A DNA stretch of 64,000 bases from Mucilaginibacter sp. MD40. Lineage in GTDB: Bacteria; Bacteroidota; Bacteroidia; Sphingobacteriales; Sphingobacteriaceae. Below the pieces are notes generated by a model. The model saw nothing but the letters and a program-made list of their open reading frames with translations, did no database searches and had not been told where the DNA came from. Positions 28,223-37,325 of the stretch are shown here, piece by piece (position 1 is the first letter of the stretch; each line of letters starts with the position of its first letter). Where the stretch lies: NCBI RefSeq assembly GCF_002288635.1, contig NZ_NRSW01000001.1, forward strand, positions 2,871,852-2,935,851. The letters are read 5' to 3'. The translations under genes were made by a program, and so were the position numbers.

Positions 28223-29668
28223 ATGCACGTCAAACAATCAACTACATACAAATCGGTTTTACTCCTGCTGCTGGTTATGGCGGCAGGGTGTAAAACTTTT
28301 AAACCTATCGAGCCAAAAACAAATGAGCCTTTACCGGCAACGTTTGATGGCAGTACCGATACATTAAATGCAGGTTACCTGCCTGCTGCAAGTTTTTTTA
28401 AAGATGCCCGTTTGCTGAAACTGATAGACACTGCTTTAAGGGTAAACCCCGATCTGCAATCGGCTTTGCAGCGCATTGATATGGCTGCGGCAAATGTTAA
28501 GTTCAACAAATCGCTTTTGCTGCCAACGGTCAACTTCAATGCACGCGCAGGTTTGGAGCGTTATGGCGATTATACCATGAACGGCGTTGGTAACTACGAT
28601 ACCAACCTATCGCCAAACATCAATGATAAGCAACGCATCCCTAACCCTACCGCCGACCTTTTCGTGGGCTTCAGGGCATCATGGGAAGTTGACTTGTGGG
28701 GCAAATTAAAAAACCAGAAGAATGCCGCCCTGGCGCGTTTCCTGGCATCGCGCAGTGCCTATCGTTTGCTTACCACGGAGTTAACGGGCCAGATTGCTAC
28801 TGCCTATTATCAACTGCTGACACTTGAGGTGGAGCAGAATGTGATCAATAAGAACATCAAACTGCAGGAAAACGCGCTTGAAATAGTTAAGGTACAAAAG
28901 TTAGGCGGCAGGGCCACTGAGCTGGCCGTACAGCAATTTGAGGCACAACTAAGCCATACACGCGGTTTACAATACAGCACGGCACAACAGATCATCGAAA
29001 CGGAAAATCAATTGCGTTTACTCACAGGGTCATTTAATGGAACCATTGAACGCGACACCTCCCTGTTAACGCTAACGATGCCCGAAAAACTAAAGACCGG
29101 CGTACCAACCCAAATGCTGCTTAACCGCCCGGATGTGAAACAAGCAGAATTGGAATTAGCCGCGTTGGATGCTGATATTAAAAGCGCGCGTGCCGCATTT
29201 TTCCCGTCCCTTACATTATCTCCCTACACAGGCTACAACGCCTTTAAAGGCGCGTTACTTTTCAATCCGGGATCTGCAGTTTATGGGCTATTAGCAGATG
29301 TAACCGCACCGGTATTAAACCGCGGTCGTTTAAAAGCGGATTACGCTTCACGGATAGCTGAAGGCAAAGCGGCATTATTTAACTATCAGAAAACTGTTTT
29401 GAACGGGTACCAGGAAGTGATCAATAACCTCAAAGGCATGGAAAATTACAGCAAGTATTTTGAGCAAAAAAAGCTGGAGGTGCGTGCACTTAAAAACGCG
29501 GTTAGCGTGGCCAATGATCTTTATGTGGTTGGCCGTGCCAACTACCTGGAAGTAATTACCGCCCAGCGGGATGTGTTGACCGCGGAACTGGAATTAGCCA
29601 ATATCAAAAGAGATGTATTTATAAGCGAAGTAAACCTCTACCGTGCCCTTGGCGGCGGCTGGAGATAA
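28223..29668 (+). CDS. Outer-membrane efflux channel, OprM/NodT family lipoprotein
   Basis: 481 residues. The lipobox is in VMAAGCKTF. The family pattern is clear: ALQRIDMAAANVKFNKSLLL, SWEVDLWGKLKNQKNAALAR, LNRPDVKQAELELAALDADI, SARAAFFPSLTLSPYTGYNA, and the final NYLEVITAQRDVLTAELELA. It completes the tripartite pump, forming the trimeric channel through the outer membrane. Its ATG begins two bases after the last base of the pump stop codon, implying translational coupling. A terminator follows at 29703. Confidence 0.95.
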   Translation: MHVKQSTTYKSVLLLLLVMAAGCKTFKPIEPKTNEPLPATFDGSTDTLNAGYLPAASFFKDARLLKLIDTALRVNPDLQSALQRIDMAAANVKFNKSLLLPTVNFNARAGLERYGDYTMNGVGNYDTNLSPNINDKQRIPNPTADLFVGFRASWEVDLWGKLKNQKNAALARFLASRSAYRLLTTELTGQIATAYYQLLTLEVEQNVINKNIKLQENALEIVKVQKLGGRATELAVQQFEAQLSHTRGLQYSTAQQIIETENQLRLLTGSFNGTIERDTSLLTLTMPEKLKTGVPTQMLLNRPDVKQAELELAALDADIKSARAAFFPSLTLSPYTGYNAFKGALLFNPGSAVYGLLADVTAPVLNRGRLKADYASRIAEGKAALFNYQKTVLNGYQEVINNLKGMENYSKYFEQKKLEVRALKNAVSVANDLYVVGRANYLEVITAQRDVLTAELELANIKRDVFISEVNLYRALGGGWR

Positions 29669-29702
29669 GATAGTTTTGTTTCTACTCGTGTTTTAATGAT
29701 TG

Positions 29703-29740
29703 AAGCCGTACGTCGCGATGAGGTACGGCTTTATTTTAAT
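29703..29740 (+). terminator. Rho-independent terminator after the efflux operon
   Basis: AAGCCGTAC (29703-29711) pairs with GTACGGCTT (29723-29731) around an 11-base loop and is followed by TATTTTAATAG. The position, 35 bp after the channel stop codon, fits the operon end. Confidence 0.75.
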
Positions 29741-29766
29741 AGTTTTCTCTATCTATGCAATATCAA

Positions 29767-30132
29767 TTAAGCTGTTTTCTTACGCCAGAAAATATACGAA
29801 CCGAATATCAGCACTAATGCTATAACTATCGGCGCCCAGGCCTTTACAGGATCACCGGCTGCTATGAACAGGTACATGGCACCTAAAACATCGAATGTAA
29901 AACCGGCATAAGCCCATTCTTTGAGCGTTTTTAAGCCTGGTGTAAGTAAAGCGGCTATGCCAAGTAGTTTAAGTACAGCAAGAAAAGGCATAAGTGCCGG
30001 GGCAATTCCTATGTGGGCCATCATTTGATCGCTTTCCGGCGTGCGTTTGAAACTCATTACGGCAGAAAAACCCATCATTAACACCAACAGGATAGTGAAG
30101 ATCCAATAAGCAATGTTTACTTTTTTCATCAT
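29767..30132 (-). CDS. DoxX-like small membrane protein
   Basis: 121 residues with four predicted TM helices. Matches the DoxX_2 family in layout: NIAYWIFTILLVLMMGFSAV, LMPFLAVLKLLGIAALLTPG, LKEWAYAGFTFDVLGAMYLF, and a final helix ending FWRKKTA. The physiological role is not established; the family is often near redox or stress genes. It is transcribed away from the SRPBCC gene at 30307 with 174 bp between. Confidence 0.82.
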   Translation of the reverse strand: MMKKVNIAYWIFTILLVLMMGFSAVMSFKRTPESDQMMAHIGIAPALMPFLAVLKLLGIAALLTPGLKTLKEWAYAGFTFDVLGAMYLFIAAGDPVKAWAPIVIALVLIFGSYIFWRKKTA

Positions 30133-30306
30133 ATTTAGGTTTGGTATGTTACTAATTTAATGCATAAACCTCATAACGCAAATTTAAACTGAAAAGGCTT
30201 CAAGAGAAGTTGTCATAAATGACAATATACCGGTATAAATGCGACACAAGTGTTGTAGGATGCCGAGATGCATCGTTGTATCAAAAATTAACTTAAATTT
30301 ACTCTC

Positions 30307-30789
30307 ATGAAAAAACAATCCGCTGCAAAAGGACCTGTTGCTGATATCGGTATGCTTATACACAGGCCGGCAGGTAAAGTTTTTGATGCCGTATGCGACC
30401 CTAAACATACCACCCAGTTTTGGTTTACCCATAGCACCGGAAAAATACAGCCAGATGCAGATTTGACATGGACATGGGAAATGTATGGTCACTCTATTCC
30501 TGTAAAGGTTAAAGCCTTTGAACGCAATAAACTTATTGTACTTGAGTGGGGCAGCGAAACACCTACAATTGTTGAATGGAAATTTACCGCGGTAACTGAT
30601 ACCGCTACATTTGTACAGATCATCAATTCAGGATTTAAAGGCAGCAAGGATGAACAAATGAAAAGTGTAATAGATGCCACTGGTGGCTTTACTTTGGTGT
30701 TAGCCGGGCTTAAGGCATGGCTGGAGTTTGGGGTAAAGCTTAACCTCATTGCTGATAGGTTTCCTAAAGGGTTGGAAAACAAAAACTAA
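30307..30789 (+). CDS. SRPBCC (START/AHSA1-like) domain protein
   Basis: 160 residues forming one helix-grip ligand-binding domain. Visible features are the N-terminal strand ADIGMLIHRPAGKVFDAVCD, the central WTWEMYGHSIPVKVKAFERN, VLEWGS, and the long C-terminal helix TGGFTLVLAGLKAWLEFGVK. Small proteins of this kind bind hydrophobic ligands or act as stress-related chaperone cofactors; no specific role can be assigned. Stands alone between a divergent DoxX gene and the HD-domain gene. Confidence 0.82.
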   Translation: MKKQSAAKGPVADIGMLIHRPAGKVFDAVCDPKHTTQFWFTHSTGKIQPDADLTWTWEMYGHSIPVKVKAFERNKLIVLEWGSETPTIVEWKFTAVTDTATFVQIINSGFKGSKDEQMKSVIDATGGFTLVLAGLKAWLEFGVKLNLIADRFPKGLENKN

Positions 30790-30889
30790 TTTTATCGACA
30801 AAAAAACTATAAAATAACATCACAGTAAGCATCTATTTTATAAAACATTTACGGGCGTTTACGCTTATCAGTTATTATCAAAACCATAA

Positions 30890-32119
30890 ATGAGCTATCA
30901 ATCGCAATTAGAACAGGTTAAACACTATGTTTTAACTTTTTTCGAAACTCACCACAATCATAAACTTGTTTACCATGATCAGCAGCACACCGAGGATGTA
31001 GCGTCTGCATGTATGCAAATTGGTAACCATTACCAGTTAAATGATACCGATTTTTTTATTGTAGTAAGTGCCGCCTGGTTTCATGATACCGGCTACCTGG
31101 AAAGCCTTGACCAACATGAACAACATAGTGCCAATTTAGCTCAAAACTATCTGCGTTCTATCGCTATAGATGAAGAAGTGACCAATCAGGTAGTAAAATG
31201 TATTATGGCTACCCGTATGCCTCAAAAGCCGGAAACCTTTTTAGAGCAGATCATTTGCGATGCTGACCTTTTCCATCTGGGCGGAGACAGCTTTAGCGAA
31301 AAAAGTAAATCGCTGAGAAAAGAAGCTATTAACATTACCGGGCATGATATCAGCAAACATCAATGGCGCCAAAAAACTATTGCCTTGATGGAACAACACC
31401 GTTACCATACGGATTATTGCCGTTTGCTACTGGATGCCGGAAAGCAAAGAAACCTGCTTGAACTGGTAAAAAAAGAGAACGAATGGAATATTGACAATCC
31501 GAAACAAGCCAAACAAGAGGCCAAAAAGAGTAAAGTTAAAGAAAACGCTAAAAGCATGGCAGTTGCCAAAGAGAAAAAAGAGGATAAGCAGGATAAAGGT
31601 GTCCAAACCATGTTTAGGGTGAGTTCAACCAACCATCAGCGGCTAAGCGACCTTGCCGACAATAAGGCGCATATCATGATTACCGTTAATTCCATCATAT
31701 TATCAGCTATCATCAGCTTGCTTTTGCGCAGGTTAGAAGACCACCCGTATTTTGTTATACCTACCACCCTTATTATCGCGGTAAGTTTATCCGCCATGAT
31801 ATTTGCTATACTGGCCACCAGGCCATCTATACCCGATGGAACCTATACCCAGAGCGATTTAGATAAAAAAAAGGTAAACCTGCTTTTCTTTGGTAATTTT
31901 TACAGCATGAGCCTTGAAAATTACAAAGCCGGTATGCAGAAAGTTATGCATGATAGTGAATACCTTTATGATAGCCTTATTACGGATATCTACTCACAAG
32001 GGGTGGTTTTAGGTCATAAGTACCGTTTATTAAGATATTCATATAATATTTTCATGTTTGGCTTAATTGTATCAGTTGTGGCTTTCATGATATTTGCGGT
32101 AGTTAATATTAAGCACTAA
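30890..32119 (+). CDS. HD-domain phosphohydrolase fused to a Pycsar-effector-like (DUF5706) two-helix membrane domain
   Basis: 409 residues. The N-terminal half (about 1-200) is an HD phosphohydrolase: LVYHDQQHTEDVA, AAWFHDTGYLES, and ICDADLFHLGG supply the His/Asp metal ligands. A charged Lys-rich linker (about 205-240) follows. The C-terminal half (about 240-409) has the DUF5706 signature RVSSTNHQRLSDLADNKAHI, MITVNSIILSAIISLLLRR, a second TM, and a final TM near 385-405. DUF5706 is the membrane effector (PycTM) of Pycsar cyclic-nucleotide anti-phage systems. No nucleotide cyclase is nearby, so this may be a stand-alone nucleotide-responsive membrane protein. It overlaps the next gene by one base (TAATG), implying coupling. 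Confidence 0.85.
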   Translation: MSYQSQLEQVKHYVLTFFETHHNHKLVYHDQQHTEDVASACMQIGNHYQLNDTDFFIVVSAAWFHDTGYLESLDQHEQHSANLAQNYLRSIAIDEEVTNQVVKCIMATRMPQKPETFLEQIICDADLFHLGGDSFSEKSKSLRKEAINITGHDISKHQWRQKTIALMEQHRYHTDYCRLLLDAGKQRNLLELVKKENEWNIDNPKQAKQEAKKSKVKENAKSMAVAKEKKEDKQDKGVQTMFRVSSTNHQRLSDLADNKAHIMITVNSIILSAIISLLLRRLEDHPYFVIPTTLIIAVSLSAMIFAILATRPSIPDGTYTQSDLDKKKVNLLFFGNFYSMSLENYKAGMQKVMHDSEYLYDSLITDIYSQGVVLGHKYRLLRYSYNIFMFGLIVSVVAFMIFAVVNIKH

Positions 32120-33006
32120 TGGCAAGCCAACGCTATTCAGACAGGCCTCTTTTTTTGATCATAGCCTTGCTATCTGTTTTCCTGCAAGCTTGCATTGACA
32201 ACGGCCGAGAAAAAATAGTAAGTCCACCCGGTTATCAACTGGATAAACCGCAACGATTTAAAATGAGCGAAAACCTGCTTGAAATTTCTGGTATCGCTTT
32301 TAAGAATAATGAGGCTGATACTATATATGCCGTTCAGGACGAAGACGGGCGTGTTTTTTATTTTAAACCCGGCGATCGGAAGCCGGCTTACACACACTTT
32401 GCTAAACAAGGAGATTATGAGGATATCGGCATTCTTCACAACCGTATCATCGTGCTTAAAAGTAACGGCACTTTGTTTACTTTTCCTATTGAGCAAATTA
32501 AACAACTTAAGCCTTCCAATGTACAACAACTGAAAGGCATACTTCCCAAAGCCGAATACGAAGGTTTATACGTTGATAACACCACAAACAAAATATATGT
32601 GCTATGCAAAGACTGTAATATCGGAAACGAAGGTGTACTGAACGGCGGTTATATAATTGATGCTACCGATGAAAATAACTTGAAGCAGACGGGTACTTTT
32701 CAAATAGCCTTACCGAAATTATCTAAAAAAAGCGGGGTTGACGAGGCGTTTCATCCCTCAGCACTCGCTAAGAATCCTGTAAACGGCCTATGGTACATAC
32801 TTTCTGCAACCAACAATCTTTTGTTGATAACAGATGCTCAGTGGCGTATAAAGGCAACCTACAAACTTCCACATTCACGCTTTACTCAGCCTGAGGGTAT
32901 CGCTTTTGATAAAGAAGGAAACCTGTATATTTCTAACGAGGGAGACGAATTTGAAAACGGTAATATCCTTAAGTTTACCTACAACAAGCCTGCGGTAAAA
33001 AAATAA
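32119..33006 (+). CDS. SdiA-regulated (YjiK-like) beta-propeller lipoprotein
   Basis: 295 residues. The signal ends at a lipobox, FLQACIDN. The body is propeller-like: EISGIAFKNNEADTIYAVQD, FAKQGDYEDIGILHNRIIVL, AEYEGLYVDNTTNKIYVLCK, and FTQPEGIAFDKEGNLYISNE, the typical S-G-I/E-G-I-A pattern of the SdiA-regulated family. The function is unknown. Start ATG overlaps the stop of the HD/DUF5706 gene (TAATG), so the two form an operon. The 246 bp downstream show no gene. Confidence 0.82.
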   Translation: MASQRYSDRPLFLIIALLSVFLQACIDNGREKIVSPPGYQLDKPQRFKMSENLLEISGIAFKNNEADTIYAVQDEDGRVFYFKPGDRKPAYTHFAKQGDYEDIGILHNRIIVLKSNGTLFTFPIEQIKQLKPSNVQQLKGILPKAEYEGLYVDNTTNKIYVLCKDCNIGNEGVLNGGYIIDATDENNLKQTGTFQIALPKLSKKSGVDEAFHPSALAKNPVNGLWYILSATNNLLLITDAQWRIKATYKLPHSRFTQPEGIAFDKEGNLYISNEGDEFENGNILKFTYNKPAVKK

Positions 33007-33252
33007 TTTATTCCCCCTATAGCTTTTAACCTATATGAGGTTATTCCGATAAAACCATTTTTGTAGTTTCCGGCTTAGTTAAGCAGTTACTTAGCCTGCG
33101 ATTACCGCTCATAATACAATCAGACTACGTACAAAGAGTTTTTAATAACGCATAGATATAAAGTAACTATAATAATAGTGGATATTATTATGATGAATTA
33201 TTAAATGTAATTACAGCAAGTTATATTTAAAGCTAATTAGCTGAACCATTAC

Positions 33253-35847
33253 ATGAAGTATTTTTTACCTCTATATTTAGCGTTTGTAATGGGTTTAACC
33301 GTATGTGCAACAACCTATGCACAATCCATAAAAAATGATAGCATCACCGTTGCCATTGCACCCCAATACAATAGGGTAAGTAATTTACACAGAGTATTTT
33401 TAGGCGAGAATTATCGCAGGCTTTGGGCCGTTCCGGTTAAACTACGGGTTCTGCATTTACAAAAGGAAAAAGGTGGGCTGTTAATTGAACGGAAAGGCGG
33501 TGGCATGCAAACATCATCGCTGCGGCTAAAAGATACAAGCGGGCAGGAATGGGTTTTGCGCTCTGTTCAAAAAGATGCCGCAAGAGTTTTATCGCCTAAG
33601 CTCCGTCAGTCTGTTGCGCGCGATATTCTGCAGGATCAGGTATCAACCGCTAATCCTTTCGCAGCACTCACTGTACCCCCTCTCGCGGAGGCCTTGGGCA
33701 TTGAGCATACTCATCCGGAAATAGTTTACCTCGCTGATGAGGAAGCTTTAGGGGAATACAGAAAAGACTACGCGAACAAGGTATATCTCTTTGAAGAACG
33801 ACAGCCTGAGGATGCCACTAAGACCGACAACACCTTTAAGGTACAGAAAAAAATACGAGAGGATAATGATGTAACCTTTGATGCAAAAATAGTGTTGAGA
33901 GCCCGGTTATTGGATATGATCTTGGGAGATTGGGACCGGCACGAGGATCAATGGAGATGGGAGAAACATAAAAGCGGGAAGCAGACAGTTTATATCCCCA
34001 TACCTCGCGACCGCGACCAGGTATACTACAAAACTTCCGGCATACTTCCCTGGATTGTTGCTCATCAATGGTTAAAATCTAAATTTCAACCCTACCAACA
34101 AAACATAAGAGACGTTAAAGCGTGGAATATCAACGCGCAATATTTTGATCGGTATTTTTTAAATGGATTAGATGAAGCTGATTGGCATGAACAGATCAGC
34201 TACATACAGCAACACCTGACGAACGAGGTAATTGAGGCTGCATTTAAACGGCTCCCCCATAAAATTTACGAACTGTCGGCAGCGCAGCTCATTAACATCA
34301 TGAAAGCCCGGAGAGACCACATGCCGGACTGGGGCATGACTTATTACTATTTCCTGGCGCAAATTGTAGATGTACCGACATCTGATAAACGCGAAAAATT
34401 TGATGTAAATTATTTACCGGATAGTTCTATTGATGTTACCGTGCATAAAATCGCCAAAAGTAACGAGGAAAAACAGGTTATCTACCACAGAACGTTTATT
34501 GCTCAACAAACTAAAGAAATAAGGCTTTATGGCTTTGATGGCGATGATGATTTTAATGTATCCGGAGCCGGTAAATCGCCCATAAAAGTGCGCTTGATAG
34601 GTGGCAGCGGTATAGATACATTTAATTTCGCCGATAATGTAAAGAATAAGCATAGGCTATTGGTGTATGATCGGCCTGACCAGGAGAATGTTATTTCAGG
34701 AAAATCTAAAGCTACTTTAAGACTTTCTACCGATACAGCAGTAAATACCTACAACCGGGAAAATTACAAGTTTGACCGATCGGAGCCGATTATTCTGGCC
34801 AATTATAATAATGATTACGGGCTATCATTGCTTGCCGGTTTTGCCATTACTAAGCACGGTTTCAGAAAAGAGCCATATGCTTCACGGAACGAGTTTTTAG
34901 TTAATTATTCGTTGGCAAGGCATTCATTTGAGCTAACCTACCAGGGCATTTTCAAAAAGGCTGTAGGCAATAATGACCTTAACATCAATGTACATTCGCT
35001 TGGCCCCAACCGTGTCAACAACTTTTTTGGCATTGGTAACGAAACCGTTTTTGAGCAGAATCATTTAACCGATGAAAAGGGCGATCTGCAAAAGCCCATC
35101 GAATACTATCGCAACCGGTATGATCTGGTGAATGCCAATATCAGTTTGTCGCATAATTTTAATAAACTCATTATATATGCGGGTTTAGCAGGGCAATACT
35201 ACACCAGTAATGCCGGCAGTAATAACCTAAAATTCCTACAGGCTTATGATCTATCCCACCCCGATCAAAATGTTTTTTCCAGCAGGACCTACGCCGGATT
35301 CATTACGGGTTTTACCTATGATACCCGTAACAGTGTTATCCCTACTAAAGGCATTTACTGGACAACTAATATAACCGGCCTGCAACAACTCAATAATGCT
35401 CATAAACAGTATGCGCAATTATCTACAGAGTTTAGCTTTTTCCTCAATCCTGGAGGCGACTCTACGTTAATTATTGCCAACAGAACAGGCTGGGGTACAA
35501 CAATAGGTAATGCCGAATATTTCCAGCAACTAAAACTTGGGGGATTGCAAACTTTAAGGGGTTACCATACATGGCGGTTCACCGGCAAGAGCATGGCCTA
35601 CAACGGATTAGAACTACGGCTTAAAGTCTTGAATTTTAATTCTTACCTTTTCCCGGGCTCTATTGGTATTACGGGATTCAACGATGTAGGCCGTGTTTGG
35701 GTGCCGGGCGAGGCGTCCTCCAAGTGGCATGATGGTTACGGTGGTGGAATATTTATTAATCCCGCCGATCTGATATCCATTCAATATTCACAAGGCTTTT
35801 CTACTGAAGGATCAATACATTATTTATCATTTAACTACCGATTTTAG
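33253..35847 (+). CDS. Outer-membrane BamA/TamA-like barrel with N-terminal kinase-like domain
   Basis: 864 residues with a signal peptide ending TTYAQ. The C-terminal half is a BamA/TamA-type barrel: GFITGFTYDTRNSVIPTKGI, LGGLQTLRGYHTWRFTGKS, and a terminal FNYRF. The N-terminal 300 residues contain LRARLLDMILGDWDRHEDQW (W227-D228-R229-H230) and YIPIPRDRDQVYY (D253, D255). This resembles the catalytic-loop and metal-binding Asp pattern of atypical Fam20/HipA/CotH-like kinases, with EWVLRSVQKD as a possible nucleotide-binding lysine strand. Some Bacteroidota relatives carry an extra metallophosphatase domain in front, absent here. Kinase activity is inference. Stop codons of this gene and the convergent GH16 gene are 3 bp apart. 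Confidence 0.8.
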   Translation: MKYFLPLYLAFVMGLTVCATTYAQSIKNDSITVAIAPQYNRVSNLHRVFLGENYRRLWAVPVKLRVLHLQKEKGGLLIERKGGGMQTSSLRLKDTSGQEWVLRSVQKDAARVLSPKLRQSVARDILQDQVSTANPFAALTVPPLAEALGIEHTHPEIVYLADEEALGEYRKDYANKVYLFEERQPEDATKTDNTFKVQKKIREDNDVTFDAKIVLRARLLDMILGDWDRHEDQWRWEKHKSGKQTVYIPIPRDRDQVYYKTSGILPWIVAHQWLKSKFQPYQQNIRDVKAWNINAQYFDRYFLNGLDEADWHEQISYIQQHLTNEVIEAAFKRLPHKIYELSAAQLINIMKARRDHMPDWGMTYYYFLAQIVDVPTSDKREKFDVNYLPDSSIDVTVHKIAKSNEEKQVIYHRTFIAQQTKEIRLYGFDGDDDFNVSGAGKSPIKVRLIGGSGIDTFNFADNVKNKHRLLVYDRPDQENVISGKSKATLRLSTDTAVNTYNRENYKFDRSEPIILANYNNDYGLSLLAGFAITKHGFRKEPYASRNEFLVNYSLARHSFELTYQGIFKKAVGNNDLNINVHSLGPNRVNNFFGIGNETVFEQNHLTDEKGDLQKPIEYYRNRYDLVNANISLSHNFNKLIIYAGLAGQYYTSNAGSNNLKFLQAYDLSHPDQNVFSSRTYAGFITGFTYDTRNSVIPTKGIYWTTNITGLQQLNNAHKQYAQLSTEFSFFLNPGGDSTLIIANRTGWGTTIGNAEYFQQLKLGGLQTLRGYHTWRFTGKSMAYNGLELRLKVLNFNSYLFPGSIGITGFNDVGRVWVPGEASSKWHDGYGGGIFINPADLISIQYSQGFSTEGSIHYLSFNYRF

Positions 35848-35850
35848 GCG

Positions 35851-36735
35851 TCAATTATCATTTTGAGTTACTTTGACCCAATCTACCATCATTTTTGCTT
35901 TGCCGGCACGTATTGAATCTAATGTTTTCTGTGATAAGCCAAAATAAGGTTTTTTAATGCCATTCACCTTAAAAGGGTAAACCCCTCCCACCGCGAAGTT
36001 CAGGATAAGATATTGCTTGTTGGTAAATACCCAGTTGCCATAATGTTCGGCCATTGCTTTATTTACCCTGAACATAGGTACTCCATCATATTTAAACAGT
36101 AGGCTTTGAGGGGTCCACTCAACCGAATAAACATGCCAGTGCGTAACATCATTCTCCCGGCTAAAATACATTCGGTTCACAAATGGCGTTTCGCCACTGT
36201 AATGCGGTCCGTGAACGGCAGCGCTTGCCCAGTCAGCTTCGCCAACAAACTCCATAATATCTGTTTCGCCGCAATCGGGCCAGTTACCATACCCTAACAT
36301 CCACCATGCCGGCCATAAGCCATCGCCAGCTGTCATTTTAATACGCGCTGACGCAGTACCATAGGTAAAATCAAACTTATCTTTAGTATTAATACGGCCC
36401 GATATGAAATCAAACTGCTGGCCATCGAATGTTTTAAATCCAGGCGAGTACACAGGGCTCAATACCAGGGCTCCGTTGGTAGCCCCCTCTGCATTACCTT
36501 TAGTGAAAGATATCACCTTGCCCGAATCTACGTAAGCCTGTAACTCATCGTTAACGTGCATGCCTGTTACAACAGGTGTCCATTTACTACGGTCAAGCTT
36601 ACCTTTTGCGAAGTCATCAAAGAAAATTGTTCTGCTGGCCAAAACAGGAGTCCTTTTGCTTTTTACCTGCGTATAACCAACGCTTGTATAGACGGTGAAG
36701 ATTAAAACAAGCAAATATTTACAATACATAATCAT
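35851..36735 (-). CDS. Glycoside hydrolase family 16 (beta-glucanase type)
   Basis: 294 residues, secreted (signal about 1-22, ending VGYTQ). The GH16 catalytic signature is intact: GETDIMEFVG, with the two glutamates and the intervening aspartate of the E-x-D-x-x-E motif. The upstream LWPAWWMLGYGNWPDCG and downstream WHVYSVEWTPQSLLFKYDG are family typical. It likely hydrolyses beta-1,3 or mixed-linkage beta-glucans in the periplasm or outside; the exact substrate is not readable. A start at Met3 is possible. No SusCD pair lies nearby, so it is not in a recognisable polysaccharide-utilisation locus. Confidence 0.92.
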   Translation of the reverse strand: MIMYCKYLLVLIFTVYTSVGYTQVKSKRTPVLASRTIFFDDFAKGKLDRSKWTPVVTGMHVNDELQAYVDSGKVISFTKGNAEGATNGALVLSPVYSPGFKTFDGQQFDFISGRINTKDKFDFTYGTASARIKMTAGDGLWPAWWMLGYGNWPDCGETDIMEFVGEADWASAAVHGPHYSGETPFVNRMYFSRENDVTHWHVYSVEWTPQSLLFKYDGVPMFRVNKAMAEHYGNWVFTNKQYLILNFAVGGVYPFKVNGIKKPYFGLSQKTLDSIRAGKAKMMVDWVKVTQNDN

Positions 36736-36842
36736 ATTTTCTTACCAACTAATGTACAACTAATTACGGGGCATGCGCATAATTATTTGTTACAGGTGTA
36801 GCATACTGTTTGATAAATTCGTAACTAAAATTAAACCATATC

Positions 36843-37325
36843 ATGAAAAAGACGATAGCACTTCTGGTAGTAATGTTTGTTGTTACTATTGCCTGCAAAA
36901 AGATCAACAAACTATGTGGCTGCGAACCACCTATAAGAGTTCCCGATGTTAATTTTGCCGTAATAAATGCCGACGGGACAGACCTGCTTGACGATAAAAA
37001 AAATGGTGCTTTTACACCATCGAAAATACAATTTTACACTAAGGACGCTTCTGGTCAGGCCACACCACTCCAGTTTTCACTCAAGCCACCAATGATCTAT
37101 GGCGAAAAAGCATTTCAGTATTATTCGCTCTATTTACCAGTAAATTTTTTGGTTAACTCGGTTGATAAAGTATTCTATCTGAAGCTTAATAAAGAATACA
37201 AATTGAAAGCAGTAATGAATACCAGCAAATATAATATAGATGAGCTGCTGATAGATGATAAGCCGTTAACAAAAGACGATAGTGAACTTAAAAGATACGC
37301 TAATATGTATTACATCTCTCTTTAA
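36843..37325 (+). CDS. Predicted lipoprotein of unknown function
   Basis: 160 residues. The signal MKKTIALLVVMFVVTIACKK has a lipobox cysteine; another CGC lies at about 26-28. The mature part looks like a small beta-rich fold (PDVNFAVINADGTDLLDD, KIQFYTKD, VFYLKLNKEYKLKAVMN), reminiscent of other Bacteroidota surface lipoproteins. No domain is recognised with confidence. It converges on the sterol desaturase gene and overlaps it by 4 bp. Confidence 0.75.
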   Translation: MKKTIALLVVMFVVTIACKKINKLCGCEPPIRVPDVNFAVINADGTDLLDDKKNGAFTPSKIQFYTKDASGQATPLQFSLKPPMIYGEKAFQYYSLYLPVNFLVNSVDKVFYLKLNKEYKLKAVMNTSKYNIDELLIDDKPLTKDDSELKRYANMYYISL

